Below, in pieces: positions 39,640-49,893 of a stretch of DNA of 64,000 nucleotides. The stretch is from assembly GCA_016648135.1 (NCBI GenBank), contig JADDOH010000488.1:110460-174459 (forward strand), written 5' to 3'. Each line of letters opens with the position of its first letter. Within the stretch, counting starts at the first letter, position 1. The notes beneath the pieces are model-generated. The model was given only the letters and a program-made list of their open reading frames with translations. It made no database searches and was not told the DNA's origin. Made by a program: the position numbers and the translations under genes. Source of the stretch: Agrypnia vestita (Eukaryota; Arthropoda; Insecta; Trichoptera; Phryganeidae).

Positions 39640-40310
39640 TTACGTGTGTGGTTGAAAGATTTCGTGCAAAGATAGTGCACATGCTAATGGATGGTTTTAA
39701 ACAATATTTAGAGTCGATAACGCACTCGTATGGGAATAATCCAAGACTATGGTCCCATTGTTCATACAATGAAAAAAAGTATTTCATTATATAATTTAAT
39801 GTCCTGTTAATTTATTCTAACTAAAATAATCGTAATCTAAATTAAACAAACCAAACCTAATAACCTAACCTAACCTCATATATTGTCAACCTATGAAATG
39901 TCAAAATACGCAGTGCATTTTTCGAAACTTTAAAGTATATTATCTTATTTAATACTTACTTTTTAAACGTAAATTATCTTTCATTTTGTTATTAGCACAT
40001 TCAATAATATAGTGAAATAATCATTTTCGTTGTATGTGCAATGGGACCATTATCTTGGATTTAGCCCTCGTATGTTATTTTATTTATTTTTTAAATTAAA
40101 ATCGTCGATAACTCGTCGTGTCGATCGCGTGTGGTTGAGAGATTTCGAGCTGCATAATGTGAATTTCGTGCAAAGATGGTGCATATATTAATGGATGGTT
40201 TTAAACAATATTTAGAGTGTTTTTTTCATTTATTTTTTAAATTAATGTCGTTCATAACGTGTCATTAAAAGATTTAGAGCTGTACATAGTTACATCACTA
40301 GGTAAAGCAA
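39640..40310. repeat. Local duplication and satellite-like monomer fragments
   Basis: ATTTCGTGCAAAGATAGTGC plus AATGGATGGTTTTAAACAAT (39659-39709) recurs at 40165-40215. A following block, AGAGCTGTACATAGTTACAT, CACTAGGTAAAGCAA (40275-40310), resembles the GAGCTGTATATAGTGACTTC, ACTAGATAAAGCAAC portion of the 180 bp satellite, so this may be the degraded edge of that array. Confidence 0.5.
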
Positions 40311-41165
40311 GGGTTGTTTGGAAAACATTAACAACCTCTACATCGGGATTGTATTCCTGCCTCGATTATGACTCGAATGTGTTCGTGCAGTCAAAACCTA
40401 ATATTAATAAACGTATGAAGTTACGCTAACTAACTAACTAACCATCACGCCCGGGGGTAGGCAAAGAGGATTGAACGCCACACTCTTCTATCCTGGCACA
40501 CCACTTTTGCTTCGGCCACATTCATACATCTTCTCATACAAGTTCTACGGTTGTTGCGGCTTTTAACGGCGCCATCCTCAAACACTTGTTGTATCTGATC
40601 GTGCCAGGTCTTTTGCGGACGCCCTCTATTTCTGTTGCCTTCAACACTCGCCTCATATATTTTCCTAACCATCCTTTCCTCGTTCATACGTTCCACATGA
40701 CCAAACCGTCTCAGCACTCCTTTCTTTATTCTATCTATCACACTACAGCCAGCATTGCATTCACGTCTAATTTGTTCATATGAAATTTTGCATTTTTTTT
40801 TCAATATTTCTAACTTATTTTTTACAAAACGTTGTACTATGATCACGGTAACTTACGTCGAACGAAAAATTCATTCGTTTCAATACAAGTTGAATAAAAT
40901 GATAAAAACCCTGCAGGAATTCCAACTGGAATTGGAAGGTTTTTATTATTATATTTGACTTGTATTAAAGATGATGAATTTTTAATATTCGATATAAGTT
41001 ACTGTAATGATACTTCAACGTTTTGTAAAAAATAAATCAGAAATATTGAAAAAAATGCAAACTTTGATATTGCATAACTTCATAACTGTTGATATTAGGT
41101 CATGACTGCTGACTCATAATCAAGACAGAAATATAGTCATGTGAGGTTATTAATATTTTACAAAC
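40311..41165. mobile_element. Foldback FB5, split by an RTE copy
   Basis: Left terminus GGGTTGTTTGGAAAACATTA at 40311; right terminus GTGAGGTTATTAATATTTTA, CAAACAACTCC at about 41138-41168. Arms pair through AATTCATTCGTTTCAATACA (left) and the inverse near 40960-41000. The left arm is interrupted by a minus-strand RTE at 40432-40783. Confidence 0.75.
40432..40783 (-). pseudogene. RTE-like 3' end, minus strand, second subfamily
   Basis: Minus strand: YEQIRRECNAGCSVIDRIKK, GVLRRFGHVERMNEERMVRK, GRPQKTWHDQIQQVFEDGAV, SRNNRRTCMRRCMNVAEAKV, VCQDRRVWRSILFAYPRA. Tail CGTGATGG plus TTAG units. Flanks GTATGAAGTTAC and ATATGAAATTTTG suggest a target duplication of about TATGAAGTT. Confidence 0.85.
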
Positions 41166-41423
41166 AACTCCGAATGGGCCATGCTAGAGATATGTATAGT
41201 CCTTTCCATGTGATAGGTATATGTTAGGTACATAGATTTCGCAGCTGGTAATGTTACATCTATATTGTTTTATTTTATGTGAGACTAATATAATTTAACT
41301 TAATTAATCGAACTTTTATTTGAAACACATAATCGCTGGACATAACCTTATTATTTTTTGACCTGATTTGTATTATTCATATTTTGAAAAACTACATAAT
41401 ATGCAATTGGTACGCAAGAATTC
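41166..41423. other. AT-rich spacer before the satellite
   Basis: No repeat partner or frame recognised. Confidence 0.3.
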
Positions 41424-43425
41424 GTTTCGGGAATATAAACGTGAATTTTGTATTTTGTCTTCAATTAAGTAGTGTTTTTACTAGTAAACGACATTTCGAC
41501 CGATTATAAAGTATTTTTTTTAATTTCTTTGAAATCATGTTGTCAATCAATGTCGTTGAAAAATTATGAGCTGTATATAGTGACTTCACTAGATAAAGCA
41601 ACGATTTCGGGAATATAAACGTGAATTTTGTATTTTGTCTTCAATTAAGTAGTGTTTTTACTAGTAAACGACATTTCGACCCGATTATAAAGTTTTTTTT
41701 TTTAATTTCTTGAAATCATTTGGTGGTCAATCAATGCGTTGAAAAATATGAGCTGTATATAGTGACTTCACTAGATAAAGCAACAATTTCGGGAATATAA
41801 ACGTGAATTTTGTATTTTGTTTCAATTAAGTAGTTGTTTTACTAGTTAAACGGACCATTTCGACCGATTATAAGTTTTTTTTTTTAAGTTCTTGAAATCA
41901 TGGTGTCAATCAATGTCGTTGGAAAAATTATGAGAATGTATATAGTGACTTCCACTAGATAAAGCAACGATTTCGGGAATATAAACGTGAATTTTGTATT
42001 TTGTCTTCAATTAAGTAGTGTTTTTACTAGTAAACGACATTTCGACCGATTATAAAGTATTTTTTTTAATTTCTTTGAAATCATGTTGTCAATCAATGTC
42101 GTTGAAAAATTATGAGCTGTATATAGTGACTTCACTAGATAAAGCAACGATTTCGGGAATATAAACGTGAATTTTGTATTTTGTCTTCAATTAAGTAGTG
42201 TTTTTACTAGTAAACGACATTTCGACCGATTATAAAGTATTTTTTTTAATTTCTTTGAAATCATGTTGTCAATCAATGTCGTTGAAAAATTATGAGCTGT
42301 ATATAGTGACTTCACTAGATAAAGCAACGATTTCGGGAATATAAACGTGAATTTTGTATTTTGTCTTCAATTAAGTAGTGTTTTTACTAGTAAACGACAT
42401 ATTCGACCGATTATAAAGATTTTTTAAATTTCTTTGAACTCATGTTGTCATCAATGTCATTGAAAATTATGAGCGTATATAGTGACTTCACTAGAGAAAG
42501 CAACGATTTCGGGAATAAAGAAAGTGAATTTTGTATTTTTGTCTCAATTAAGTAGTGTTTTACTAGTAAACGACATTTCGACCGATTATAAAGCATTTTT
42601 TTAAATTTCTTTGAAATCATGTTGTCAATCAATGTCATTGAAAAATTATGAGCTGTATATAGTGACTTCACTAGATAAAGCAACGATTTCGGGAATATAA
42701 ACGAGAATTTTGTATTTTGTCTTCAATTAGTAGTTTTATAGTAAACGACATTTCGACGCTAGAAAGTATTTTTTTAATTCTTTGAATCATGTGGTCAATC
42801 AAGGTCGTTGAAAAATTATGAGTGTATATAGTGACTTCATAGATAAAGCAACATTCGGGAATATAAACGTGAATTTTGTATTTTGTCTTCAATTAAGTAG
42901 TGTTTTTACTAGTAAACGACATTTCGACCGATTATAAAGTATTTTTTTTAATTTCTTTGAAATCATGTTGTCAATCAATGTCGTTGATAAATTATGAGCT
43001 GTATATAGTGACTTCACTAGATAAAGCAACAATTTCGGGAATATAAACGTGAATTTTGTATTTTGTCTTCAATTAAGTAGTGTTTTTACTAGTAAACGAC
43101 ATTTCGACCGATTATAAAGTATATTTTTTAATTTCTTTGAAATCATGTTGTCAATCAATGTCGTTGATAAATTATGAGCTGTATATAGTGACTTCACTAG
43201 ATAAAGCAACTATTTCGGGAATATAAACGAGAATTTTGTATTTTGTCTTCAATTAAGTAGTGTTTTTACTAGTAAACGACATTTCGACCGATTATAAAGT
43301 ATATTTTTTAATTTCTTTGAAATCATGTTGTCAATCAATGCCGTTGAAAAATTATGAGCTGTATATAGTGACTTCACTAGATAAAGCAACGATTTCGGGA
43401 ATAGAAACGTGAATTTTGTGCGTAG
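41424..43425 (+). repeat. 180 bp satellite array, ~11 monomers
   Basis: Monomers begin TTTCGGGAATATAAACGTGA at 41424, 41604, 41787, 41971, 42151, 42331, 42507, 42687, 42852, 43033, 43213 and 43393 (partial). Each contains AATTAAGTAGTGTTTTTACT, AGTAAACGACATTTCGACCG, AATCATGTTGTCAATCAATG and GAGCTGTATATAGTGACTTC. Monomers 4 and 5 are the same base for base as far as I can read. Monomers 2-3 and 6-8 carry many single-base gains and losses. Frames are artefacts. Confidence 0.95.
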
Positions 43426-43589
43426 GTGTACACATTGATGATTCTGCTAATAAATATTTATATGGTATTTGGAGACCATATAACGGTTTTTTATAATTTT
43501 TAAAAATCGACATTCATGCGTCATTTAAAGATTTTGATTTGTAAATTTGTAGGTACACAGATTAATAGGTGAATGAATTTTACTAACTT
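43426..43589. other. AT-rich flank of the satellite
   Basis: Contains GGCGTCATTTAAAGATTTTG-like satellite-related words but no full monomer. Confidence 0.3.
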
Positions 43590-44190
43590 AGCGGCGGTAG
43601 GGAGAGAAGTTAGAGCGCCACACTCTTCTGTTTTGACACAACTCTCGCCTCGTCCACATTTATACAAGGTCAACGATTATTGAGGCTCTTAACAGGACTG
43701 TCCTCTAGTATCTGGCTAATCTGGTCGTGCCATGGCCTCCACGTTCGTCCTCTCTTTCCTCATTCGTTCTCTCAACATGCCCAAACCGTCTGAGCGACCC
43801 TTTTTTGCCAAGATCAGCTTCGTATTATTTTCTAACATCTTCATTCTTTGCTCTATCATAAATAGATTTGCTGTGGCGAGATGAGATCATTTAGACTCTC
43901 TATCGCATTCAGTCTACTTTCGTTCCTCTTCTGCCAGCTCCAGGCTTCACTTCCGTACATCCGTGTTGGTACCAGGATCCCGTTGTGTCCCAGAACCGCT
44001 GGACTTGCCTGGGTAGATATTTCTATCAGAAATGATTGCATTCAAAGCACCGTTCACCGTATTCCCTGCGGTCACCCTCCTCTGGATATCTTTCTCAGCT
44101 GTTTCTCTTCTGTAGAATATACTTTCCAAATACACAATCTCATCTACTTGCTCCAAACATTCATATTTCACACTAGAAATGAATTCTAAA
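43590..44190 (-). pseudogene. RTE-like copy, minus strand, diverged
   Basis: Minus strand: KYECLEQVDEIVYLESIFYR, RVTAGNTVNGALNAIISDRN, TRMYGSEAWSWQKRNESRLN, then fragments of FGHVERTNEERE and RRPWHDQISQILEDSPV. It has lost several blocks, including most of the LRRMCGKS segment. Older than RTE-A and RTE-B. Confidence 0.8.
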
Positions 44191-44589
44191 TAACAATATT
44201 TTTATATCGTCGCTGTATATACAATAAATCCATTGTGCCATTTAGTACATCCTGAGATGAACGAATCAATTTCTCATATAAATAATGGAGATATACTAAA
44301 AAAACAGTGCCTTTCATCTGGAAGGTCTGCCTAGTAATTAGTTAAAATATTTTTTTATAAATCTAGTCCGTGCAATTATTTTTTAAAACAATTTTTATTC
44401 GCTTATCTCAGAATATACTAAACGTTACACAGGATTTATTATATATACAGCGACGATATGTATGTTCATAGATATGTTATAAGAACACGGGTACTGGATT
44501 AGGTCACCAGAGGGATATATATCAGCTATTTATATGATAAAAATATTCATAATAACATCTTCGTCTCTCTGAGACTACTACAATTTTTA

Positions 44590-44795
44590 GATATTCAATA
44601 TTTAGGTGCTGTAGTGATAGTTCAAAGTTTTGCAGAAAATAAGTCAGAAATATTGAAAAAAAATGTAAACAGTGATGTCGCTCATCTTCATCACTGTCGA
44701 GATTTCACCTAAAGTGTAAAGAGTATTTTCTATCCAAATTGAATGCAGAAAATTCTCCCGGAGTTTTTTGCTACTAGCTAAGATACTCCCTGTAT
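44590..44795 (+). repeat. Foldback FB half copy
   Basis: TGTAGTGATAGTTCAAAGTT, AATAAGTCAGAAATATTGAA and the ending TGCTACTAGCTAAGATACTC, CCTGTATA: a right arm only, of the ACACCCTGTATA subfamily. It directly abuts FB6. Confidence 0.65.
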
Positions 44796-45315
44796 ACAAG
44801 GTGTAACAGAGCTAGTCCACAACAATCTACAGGTGAATTCCCGCTTTAACTATGAGTCGAAAATACTCAAGCAACCTTGACCTGAAATCAATAGTTATGG
44901 AGATAGGAGACATAAAAGTTTGCATTTTTCTTTCAATATTTCTATTGTAAAAAAAATTCTATTTTTTTGTAAAACGTTGGACTATCATTACAGTAACTTA
45001 TATCGAGTACGAAAAATTTATTAATTTCAATACGAGTAAAATAAAATAATAAAAGCCCTGCAGTAATTTTTCTTGGAATATTTTCCGATTGGAATTGAAA
45101 GATTTTTATTATTTTATTTTATTTGTGTAAAGGGGAATGAATTTTACATGTTCGATATAAGTTACTTTAATCAAAGATCAGCTTTTACAAAAATTAAGTC
45201 AAAAATATTGAAAAAAAAATGTAAACTATTGATATCAGGTCATAAGAATTTCGAATCATAATTAAAGCAGGAATATAGTCGTGAGAGATTATTAATGTTT
45301 TCCAAATAACCCTGT
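44796..45315. mobile_element. Foldback element FB6
   Basis: Left end TACAAGGTGTAACAGAGC and right end GTTTTCCAAATAACCCTGTA come from the two FB subfamilies, so the copy is a hybrid. Inner arms pair through GGACTATCATTACAGTAACT (left) and AAGTTACTTTAATC (right). Confidence 0.7.
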
Positions 45316-45399
45316 ACATACGGTAACAGTGTAACCTAAGTTAATGCCTACTGTATGCCACTGCTTATTAGTACTCCAATAAACTTCTGATGAGGGCTT

Positions 45400-45655
45400 T
45401 CTAAATTGTAATTGGTAATGTTCTACGCGATTTGCGATATGTCTAAAATGTTGACGTTTCACACCAAATGCGAGACATTAGGTCCCCTAGGAGTTGGGAA
45501 CAACTTGTCTCCCGTGTATCCGATGGATTATTAATGAAACCCGATGTCTCCCTAATGGAGTGTCCCAACAGGGAGTCAAATTGGGATGACGCGACGTCGG
45601 AAACCATCGGCAGTGTGATATCAATTAAGACGAAAGCTACGAAGTAATCGCTTAT
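45400..45655. promoter_or_regulatory. Unique moderately GC-rich segment
   Basis: Contains TAGGTCCCCTAGGAGTTGGG, AATGGAGTGTCCCAACAGGG and GATTATTAATGAAAC. No repeat partner, no frame. Possible noncoding regulatory DNA. 45660-45950 likewise lacks a recognisable gene. Confidence 0.2.
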
Positions 45656-46094
45656 ATACTAGATCAGGGGTTGGCAGTTTGTCAAGTGAGAAGAGAGACA
45701 TTGTCGAGGAAACAGGATAACAAATGTACCAAAGTGACGCGTATATGTAATATACATATGTTGTAAATTGGGTGAATATGGACCCATGGGTAGGGGAGAA
45801 CAGGGTAACAGAGCGATGTTGATTGAACGAAAAGTAGGCACATTCGCGCGATCGTAAACACTGTCAACCATCGAGAAACTTCACCTGACGAACACGAGTC
45901 GGTAGTGCCGTGCGTTAAGTCACGAGGGACAAGCATGAAATTATGTTATTATTTATTCATACGCCAATCGGCTATATACATGGATTTTACAAAATTAATA
46001 GACTTAAATGAATGGATTAGAAAAATTGCACATATATAAAAAAAATACTAGCATAGTAACAACATGGTATAATCATATAGGCTTGAGGGTAATT

Positions 46095-46740
46095 TTAATA
46101 CTGTGATAACAATCTTTTTGCCGCTGATGAGAAGGAGGCGTATGATTCATCGAAGAAGTTGATATCAACGCAGTGGTTATGAACCAGATTGGCAATCCTA
46201 TTTCTTGGGCCATTGTACACGTAACTCTTTGTGGATTTAGTGGTTTCTAACAATCTACGCACTCTTAGATCCGGCCTAGCAGTGATAATGCCAAATTGTT
46301 CCAGGATCTCGGGCGAGTCTATCTGTCCGTTGTCAGATTTGTAGAAGAAGGTCAGGTCAGAAAATTGTCTTCGAGTGATTAGTTTGCTGATTCTAAATCT
46401 GTTATATACGGTCTCAATATCTCCTAGTGATCGTGTACAATAGGCGATGCATTTACATAGTTTGCGTTGTATTTGCGGCGACCAAACGACAGAACAGTAT
46501 TCTAGAATCGGTCTCACGAAACTGTCGAATAGTCGTACCAGCGTGTAGACATTGCTGAAGTCCTTCCCAGCTCTAATGATGTAACCAAGAGTCTTGAAAG
46601 CTTGTGACGCAACTTTCTCCACGTGGCTCGAGAAATTCAGTTTATGGTCCACAATACCGCCAAGGTCCTTTGCCGAGGTGACTATCGGGAGATGATGTCC
46701 ATCAATGAGATAGTTAGCCTGATATTGATTTCGTGATTAT
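46095..46740 (-). pseudogene. Jockey/CR1-type LINE RT C-terminus, minus strand
   Basis: Minus strand: ANYLIDGHHLPIVTSAKDLG, GIVDHKLNFSSHVEKVASQA, RLFDSFVRPILEYCSVVWSP, ITRRQFSDLTFFYKSDNGQI, DSPEILEQFGIITARPDLRV. The DLG...D..L.F..H......A...LG.I.R block and the LEYCS.VWSP block are standard RT tail motifs. Open for about 200 codons; the 3' UTR continues to about 45940. Confidence 0.85.
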
Positions 46741-47300
46741 ATTATTAAGTTTATGCTTATTACATCCCTAGATTCATTTACTAACAAGTCCAATTGGTTA
46801 AATAGTGATTGATAGTAGAATTACATATTTATATTATTACTTTTCAAAATGGCGATCAGCCGGTAATGGTAGCCTAGCATGGCTAAATGCAATTTGTGAC
46901 GATGGGTCAGAATATTCAGAAGAGGAAGCTTTATGTGCATTTGTTTAGACACGGGAAAAAGTGGGGAGATGTGGCACCGAAGCAGAAGTTGCGGAAACTA
47001 GGCCCATAAAGAATGTTCTGGCAGTGATAGTCCACATACTTATATTTGTGCTTTTTGTTTGGATCCGTAAAAATTTGAGTCCTTTATTTTTCTTTAATAC
47101 GTATTAATAACTAATATTTCATTTAAATTATTTTTAGTTAAGTTTTCTGGAAAGAGTTAATATTATGGCTCCATATAATATTATTAATATTATTAATATT
47201 CAAAGCACTAACTTTGTGATTGTTAGTTAACTTTGTAAAAACCACTCTTCGTCAGGACCAACACTACACCACTACATTCACAACACTACACACCTCAAGA
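46741..47300. other. Unassigned segment
   Basis: 46850-47040 is a little GC-richer and has no recognisable frame. The rest is AT-rich. Confidence 0.25.
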
Positions 47301-47308
47301 TGGGGTAA

Positions 47309-47880
47309 CACCCACTTTAGACCCCGCCCCCTCTCACTCTCTTTCGGTAGATCCCTGATGGTTCATTAGGCTAATCAGTGCATGCTTGTCCCTGACAAGA
47401 CTAACACGCAAGTGATCAATTATTGGTGGAAGTGTAATAATACTATGGTTGAGGTGAGTAGTGTTATGAATGTTAATTAGGCTAATCAGTGCATGTTTGT
47501 CCCTGACAAGACTAACACGCATGTGATCAATTATTGGTGGAAGTGTAATAATACTATGGTTGAGGTGAGTAGTGTTGTGAATGTTAATTAGGCTAATCAG
47601 TGCATGTTTGTCCCTGACAAGACTAACACGCATGTGATCAATTATTGGTGGAAGTGTAATAATACTATGGTTGAGGTGAGTAGTGTTGTGAATGTTAATT
47701 AGGCTAATCAGTGCATGTTTGTCCCTGACAAGACTAACACGCATGTGATCAATTATTGGTGGAAGTGTAATAATACTATGGTTGAGGTGTGCAGTGTTGT
47801 GAATGTAGTGGTGTAGTGTTGGTCCTGACGAAGAGACGGGTATGTCTCGAAACCCGCACGTGTCGGGTAATGGGAGCGAC
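47309..47880 (+). repeat. Family H repeat, copy 3, internally amplified
   Basis: Starts CCCACTTTAGACCCCGCCCC like copy 1. The internal unit TTAGGCTAATCAGTGCATG ... GGTTGAGGTGAGTAGTGTTG is repeated with period 111 (starts 47366, 47477, 47588, 47699). It ends with the hammerhead-like core at 47824-47869. Copy 1 at 3413-3660 has one unit. Confidence 0.85.
47824..47869 (+). ncRNA. Hammerhead-like core with perfect stems II and III
   Basis: CTGACGA (47824-47830), stem II GAGAC/GTCTC (47832-47836, 47844-47848) around GGGTAT, GAAA (47849-47852), stem III ACCCG/CGGGT (47852-47856, 47864-47868), then A at the expected cleavage position 47869. This matches CUGANGA-II-GAAA-III-UH. A pairing stem I was not found in the immediate flanks, so activity is unproven. 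Confidence 0.5.
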
Positions 47881-48220
47881 TGACTTTTTTTGTAAAATCG
47901 TTATTGTACCTTCAAACTTGACTGATTGACTATAAATGTGATTACAATTTAGTTGGATAACCAATTAATATAAGGAGTTCCTAATTAAACATTATAAGAA
48001 AGTTAACAAATGTGGTTTTTATCACAAATTTCCCATAGTAGGCTCCCATTACCCTGTTCTCTCCTAACATGCCGCACTAATACATTGGACCTTATATTTT
48101 CAAAACTTGTACATAGATGGCGAAAGTTGACAGCTAAACTCGTCAGTCGTTTATCGTACTTCATTCGTTTGGTGTTTGTGTGTCACATTTAATAAAAAAA
48201 ATAAGATTTATATAGGAAAA
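47881..48220. other. Unassigned segment
   Basis: AT-rich; the stretch CTCCCATTACCCTGTTCTCT at 48042-48061 is the only non-AT feature. No gene seen. Confidence 0.25.
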
Positions 48221-48224
48221 AACT

Positions 48225-48742
48225 AACCCATAAAAACCAAGTTTTTATTATTCTCCCTTTCTTTGTAAAATATAACAACAATTAAAGACGAATTAAAACA
48301 TATAACATAACACTAAACTTACAGTAATTAAATATATTTCTAAAATGTCAGATGTTTTGAGCTTTGATAAGACACTTCGTGCTTTGAAGATTAAATTCTA
48401 AAAACATTTGTTAGTCAATTTAGATTTAAAAAATTCGTAGTGAAGTACCTATTATGTATACCGACGGAGTAATTAAAATTTACAAAATATTCCGCGACGT
48501 TATCGGGCCGCCGTTGATAGTAATCAAACTTTGGAAATGATTCCAATTTGAAAAAACCATTAAAATTTCTAAAAATCCGAAATTACACTGTAATTATTAA
48601 TTTTTTTAAACGAAAATTTGATGGATCTTTTTGATCGTCGCCACGAGTCTGCTTGCAAAGTTTCAGCTCGATAGGATCACGGGACAAGGGTAAAAAATCG
48701 ATCCAAAGTTTTTTCGACGGCAAGCAAGCAGACGCCACGAGT
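48225..48742 (-). mobile_element. Family E repeat, copy E6
   Basis: Minus orientation: starts ACTAACCCATAAAAACCAAG, then CTCCCTTTCTTTG, and runs to AAGCAAGCAGACGCCACGAG. The outer end with AAAGGGAGT is missing: the sequence passes to unrelated DNA after CCACGAGT. Confidence 0.85.
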
Positions 48743-49040
48743 ATTTTCGTTCGGAGTTCGGCTTCGTCTATCGAAGTGTTGGATTCTAGTGACAATGACA
48801 CTCAGGTAATAGATGAAAGCGATTAATATATAAAACCAAGAGACATGTGATTGGATAGAATGCACTAAATGCAAGCGCTGGTTGCATTTAGTACATTCAT
48901 AGGCGTTCTTTTTACGAAAATGTGGGTTTTTATTATTAATTTATATCAGAATGTATATTTTACATTGCAATTTTTTTAGAGCAATAACTTATATAGAGTC
49001 TTTGTTCTAATATAAAAGTAATAAGCTGAATATTATTTAT
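48743..49040. other. Unassigned AT-rich segment
   Basis: No repeat partner or frame recognised. Confidence 0.25.
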
Positions 49041-49044
49041 AATA

Positions 49045-49490
49045 ACTAGCTGTGCCCACGCGGCTTCGCACGTGTAGATTTTTAGTACACTGTTTGGATC
49101 GTCATAGATCTTTCGCAAACCTTCTAGAACATTCTCCTTCCAGAACTTTCAAAAAAATTATTGAGTGTACGGGAACCTTCTAGACACACCGACACATTCT
49201 GCCACTCAGTTTAGAACCTTATAGAACTTTCGGGAACCTTCTCCTTCCAGAACTTTCTAGAGCAGATTTTTCCGGAACCTTCTAGACTCACCGACACAGT
49301 CGGCGCGCCTATTTTGAAACAATTTGAAGCATTTGCGGCCTTTGCGTAACAAAACATTGTGCTAGAAAGCACATATTCGTCACCCACTCCCACCCACGCA
49401 CAGCCACCCCCCCAAACCCGCACATTCTCGATGTGACACCAAGGGCTATCCACCACCAACGTACTGGTGGATGGTTGTGGAGAAAACTTG
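49045..49490 (+). repeat. Heat-shock-element-rich repeat, copy 1
   Basis: Starts AACTAGCTGTGCCCACGCGG, CTTCGCACG (a head shared with family T) and then holds repeated TTC/GAA pentamers. Perfect 3-unit arrays are at 49122-49134, 49138-49150 and 49245-49257, and a 4-unit array at 49224-49241 extends to 6 units from 49214 with one mismatch. It ends GGTTGTGGAGAAAACTTGGC. The second copy is 63562-64000. Confidence 0.85.
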
Positions 49491-49734
49491 GCGGATAGGG
49501 AAACATGGGTTTCTTTATATATATATATATATATATATAAAGAAACCCATGTTTTTGGGTTTCTCCAGCGACGCCGTTAATGTGTTTTGCTCGGCTTCTA
49601 GTAATCCGCTGGAGAAACCCACTCCTCCACAAACACCTGACGCAGAATTTTTCAAACTTTCACTTGACGGTGAGCTCCGGACCCAAACGGTTGTACGCTT
49701 TTTGGAGAAGCAGCTCATCGACAAGGCGCCCTGA
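49471..49734 (+). pseudogene. ORF fragment upstream of hammerhead-like core (unknown)
   Basis: After a low-complexity IYIYIY stretch coded by TA repeats, the frame reads GFSSDAVNVFCSASSNPLEK, PTPPQTPDAEFFKLSLDGEL and RTQTVVRFLEKQLIDKAP, ending in TGA just before the core at 49731. It may be the C-terminal end of a repeat-encoded protein. No domain is recognised. Confidence 0.3.
49501..49554. repeat. Perfect palindrome with (TA)n centre
   Basis: AAACATGGGTTTCTTTATAT is mirrored exactly by ATATAAAGAAACCCATGTTT around TA repeats. It sits at the junction between the heat-shock-element repeat and the downstream fragment. Could extrude as a cruciform. Confidence 0.9.
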
Positions 49735-49773
49735 AGATGAACAGTGAGATCTGTTCGAAACGTCGGCAGACGA
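49731..49773 (+). ncRNA. Hammerhead-like core, mutated
   Basis: CTGAAGA (49731-49737), perfect stem GAACAG/CTGTTC (49739-49744, 49751-49756), GAAA (49757-49760), then CGTC/GACG (49761-49764, 49769-49772). The U expected before the cleavage site is A here, so it is likely inactive. The wider CGAAACGTCGGCAGACG motif is typical of Penelope-like element ends. Confidence 0.4.
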
Positions 49774-49859
49774 CTGGTCCTGACGACCAGAATTTGACGC
49801 GGGTTACCCCCAAAGTAGTTAGAACTAACATATATTGTACCCGTGAAAGCCTTAATTTA

Positions 49860-49861
49860 AC

Positions 49862-49893
<32 letters not shown>

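Noticed and set aside
42411..42892. Minus-strand ORFs in the satellite
   Set aside because: They arise from indel-shifted satellite monomers.
41424..43425. CRISPR-like direct repeats
   Set aside because: 180 bp contiguous satellite monomers without unique spacers, in a eukaryotic genome.
47334..47744. Minus-strand ORF with a perfect 37-residue repeat
   Set aside because: It exists only because a noncoding 111 bp tandem unit happens to be divisible by three and lacks stops; the single-unit copy elsewhere is not coding.
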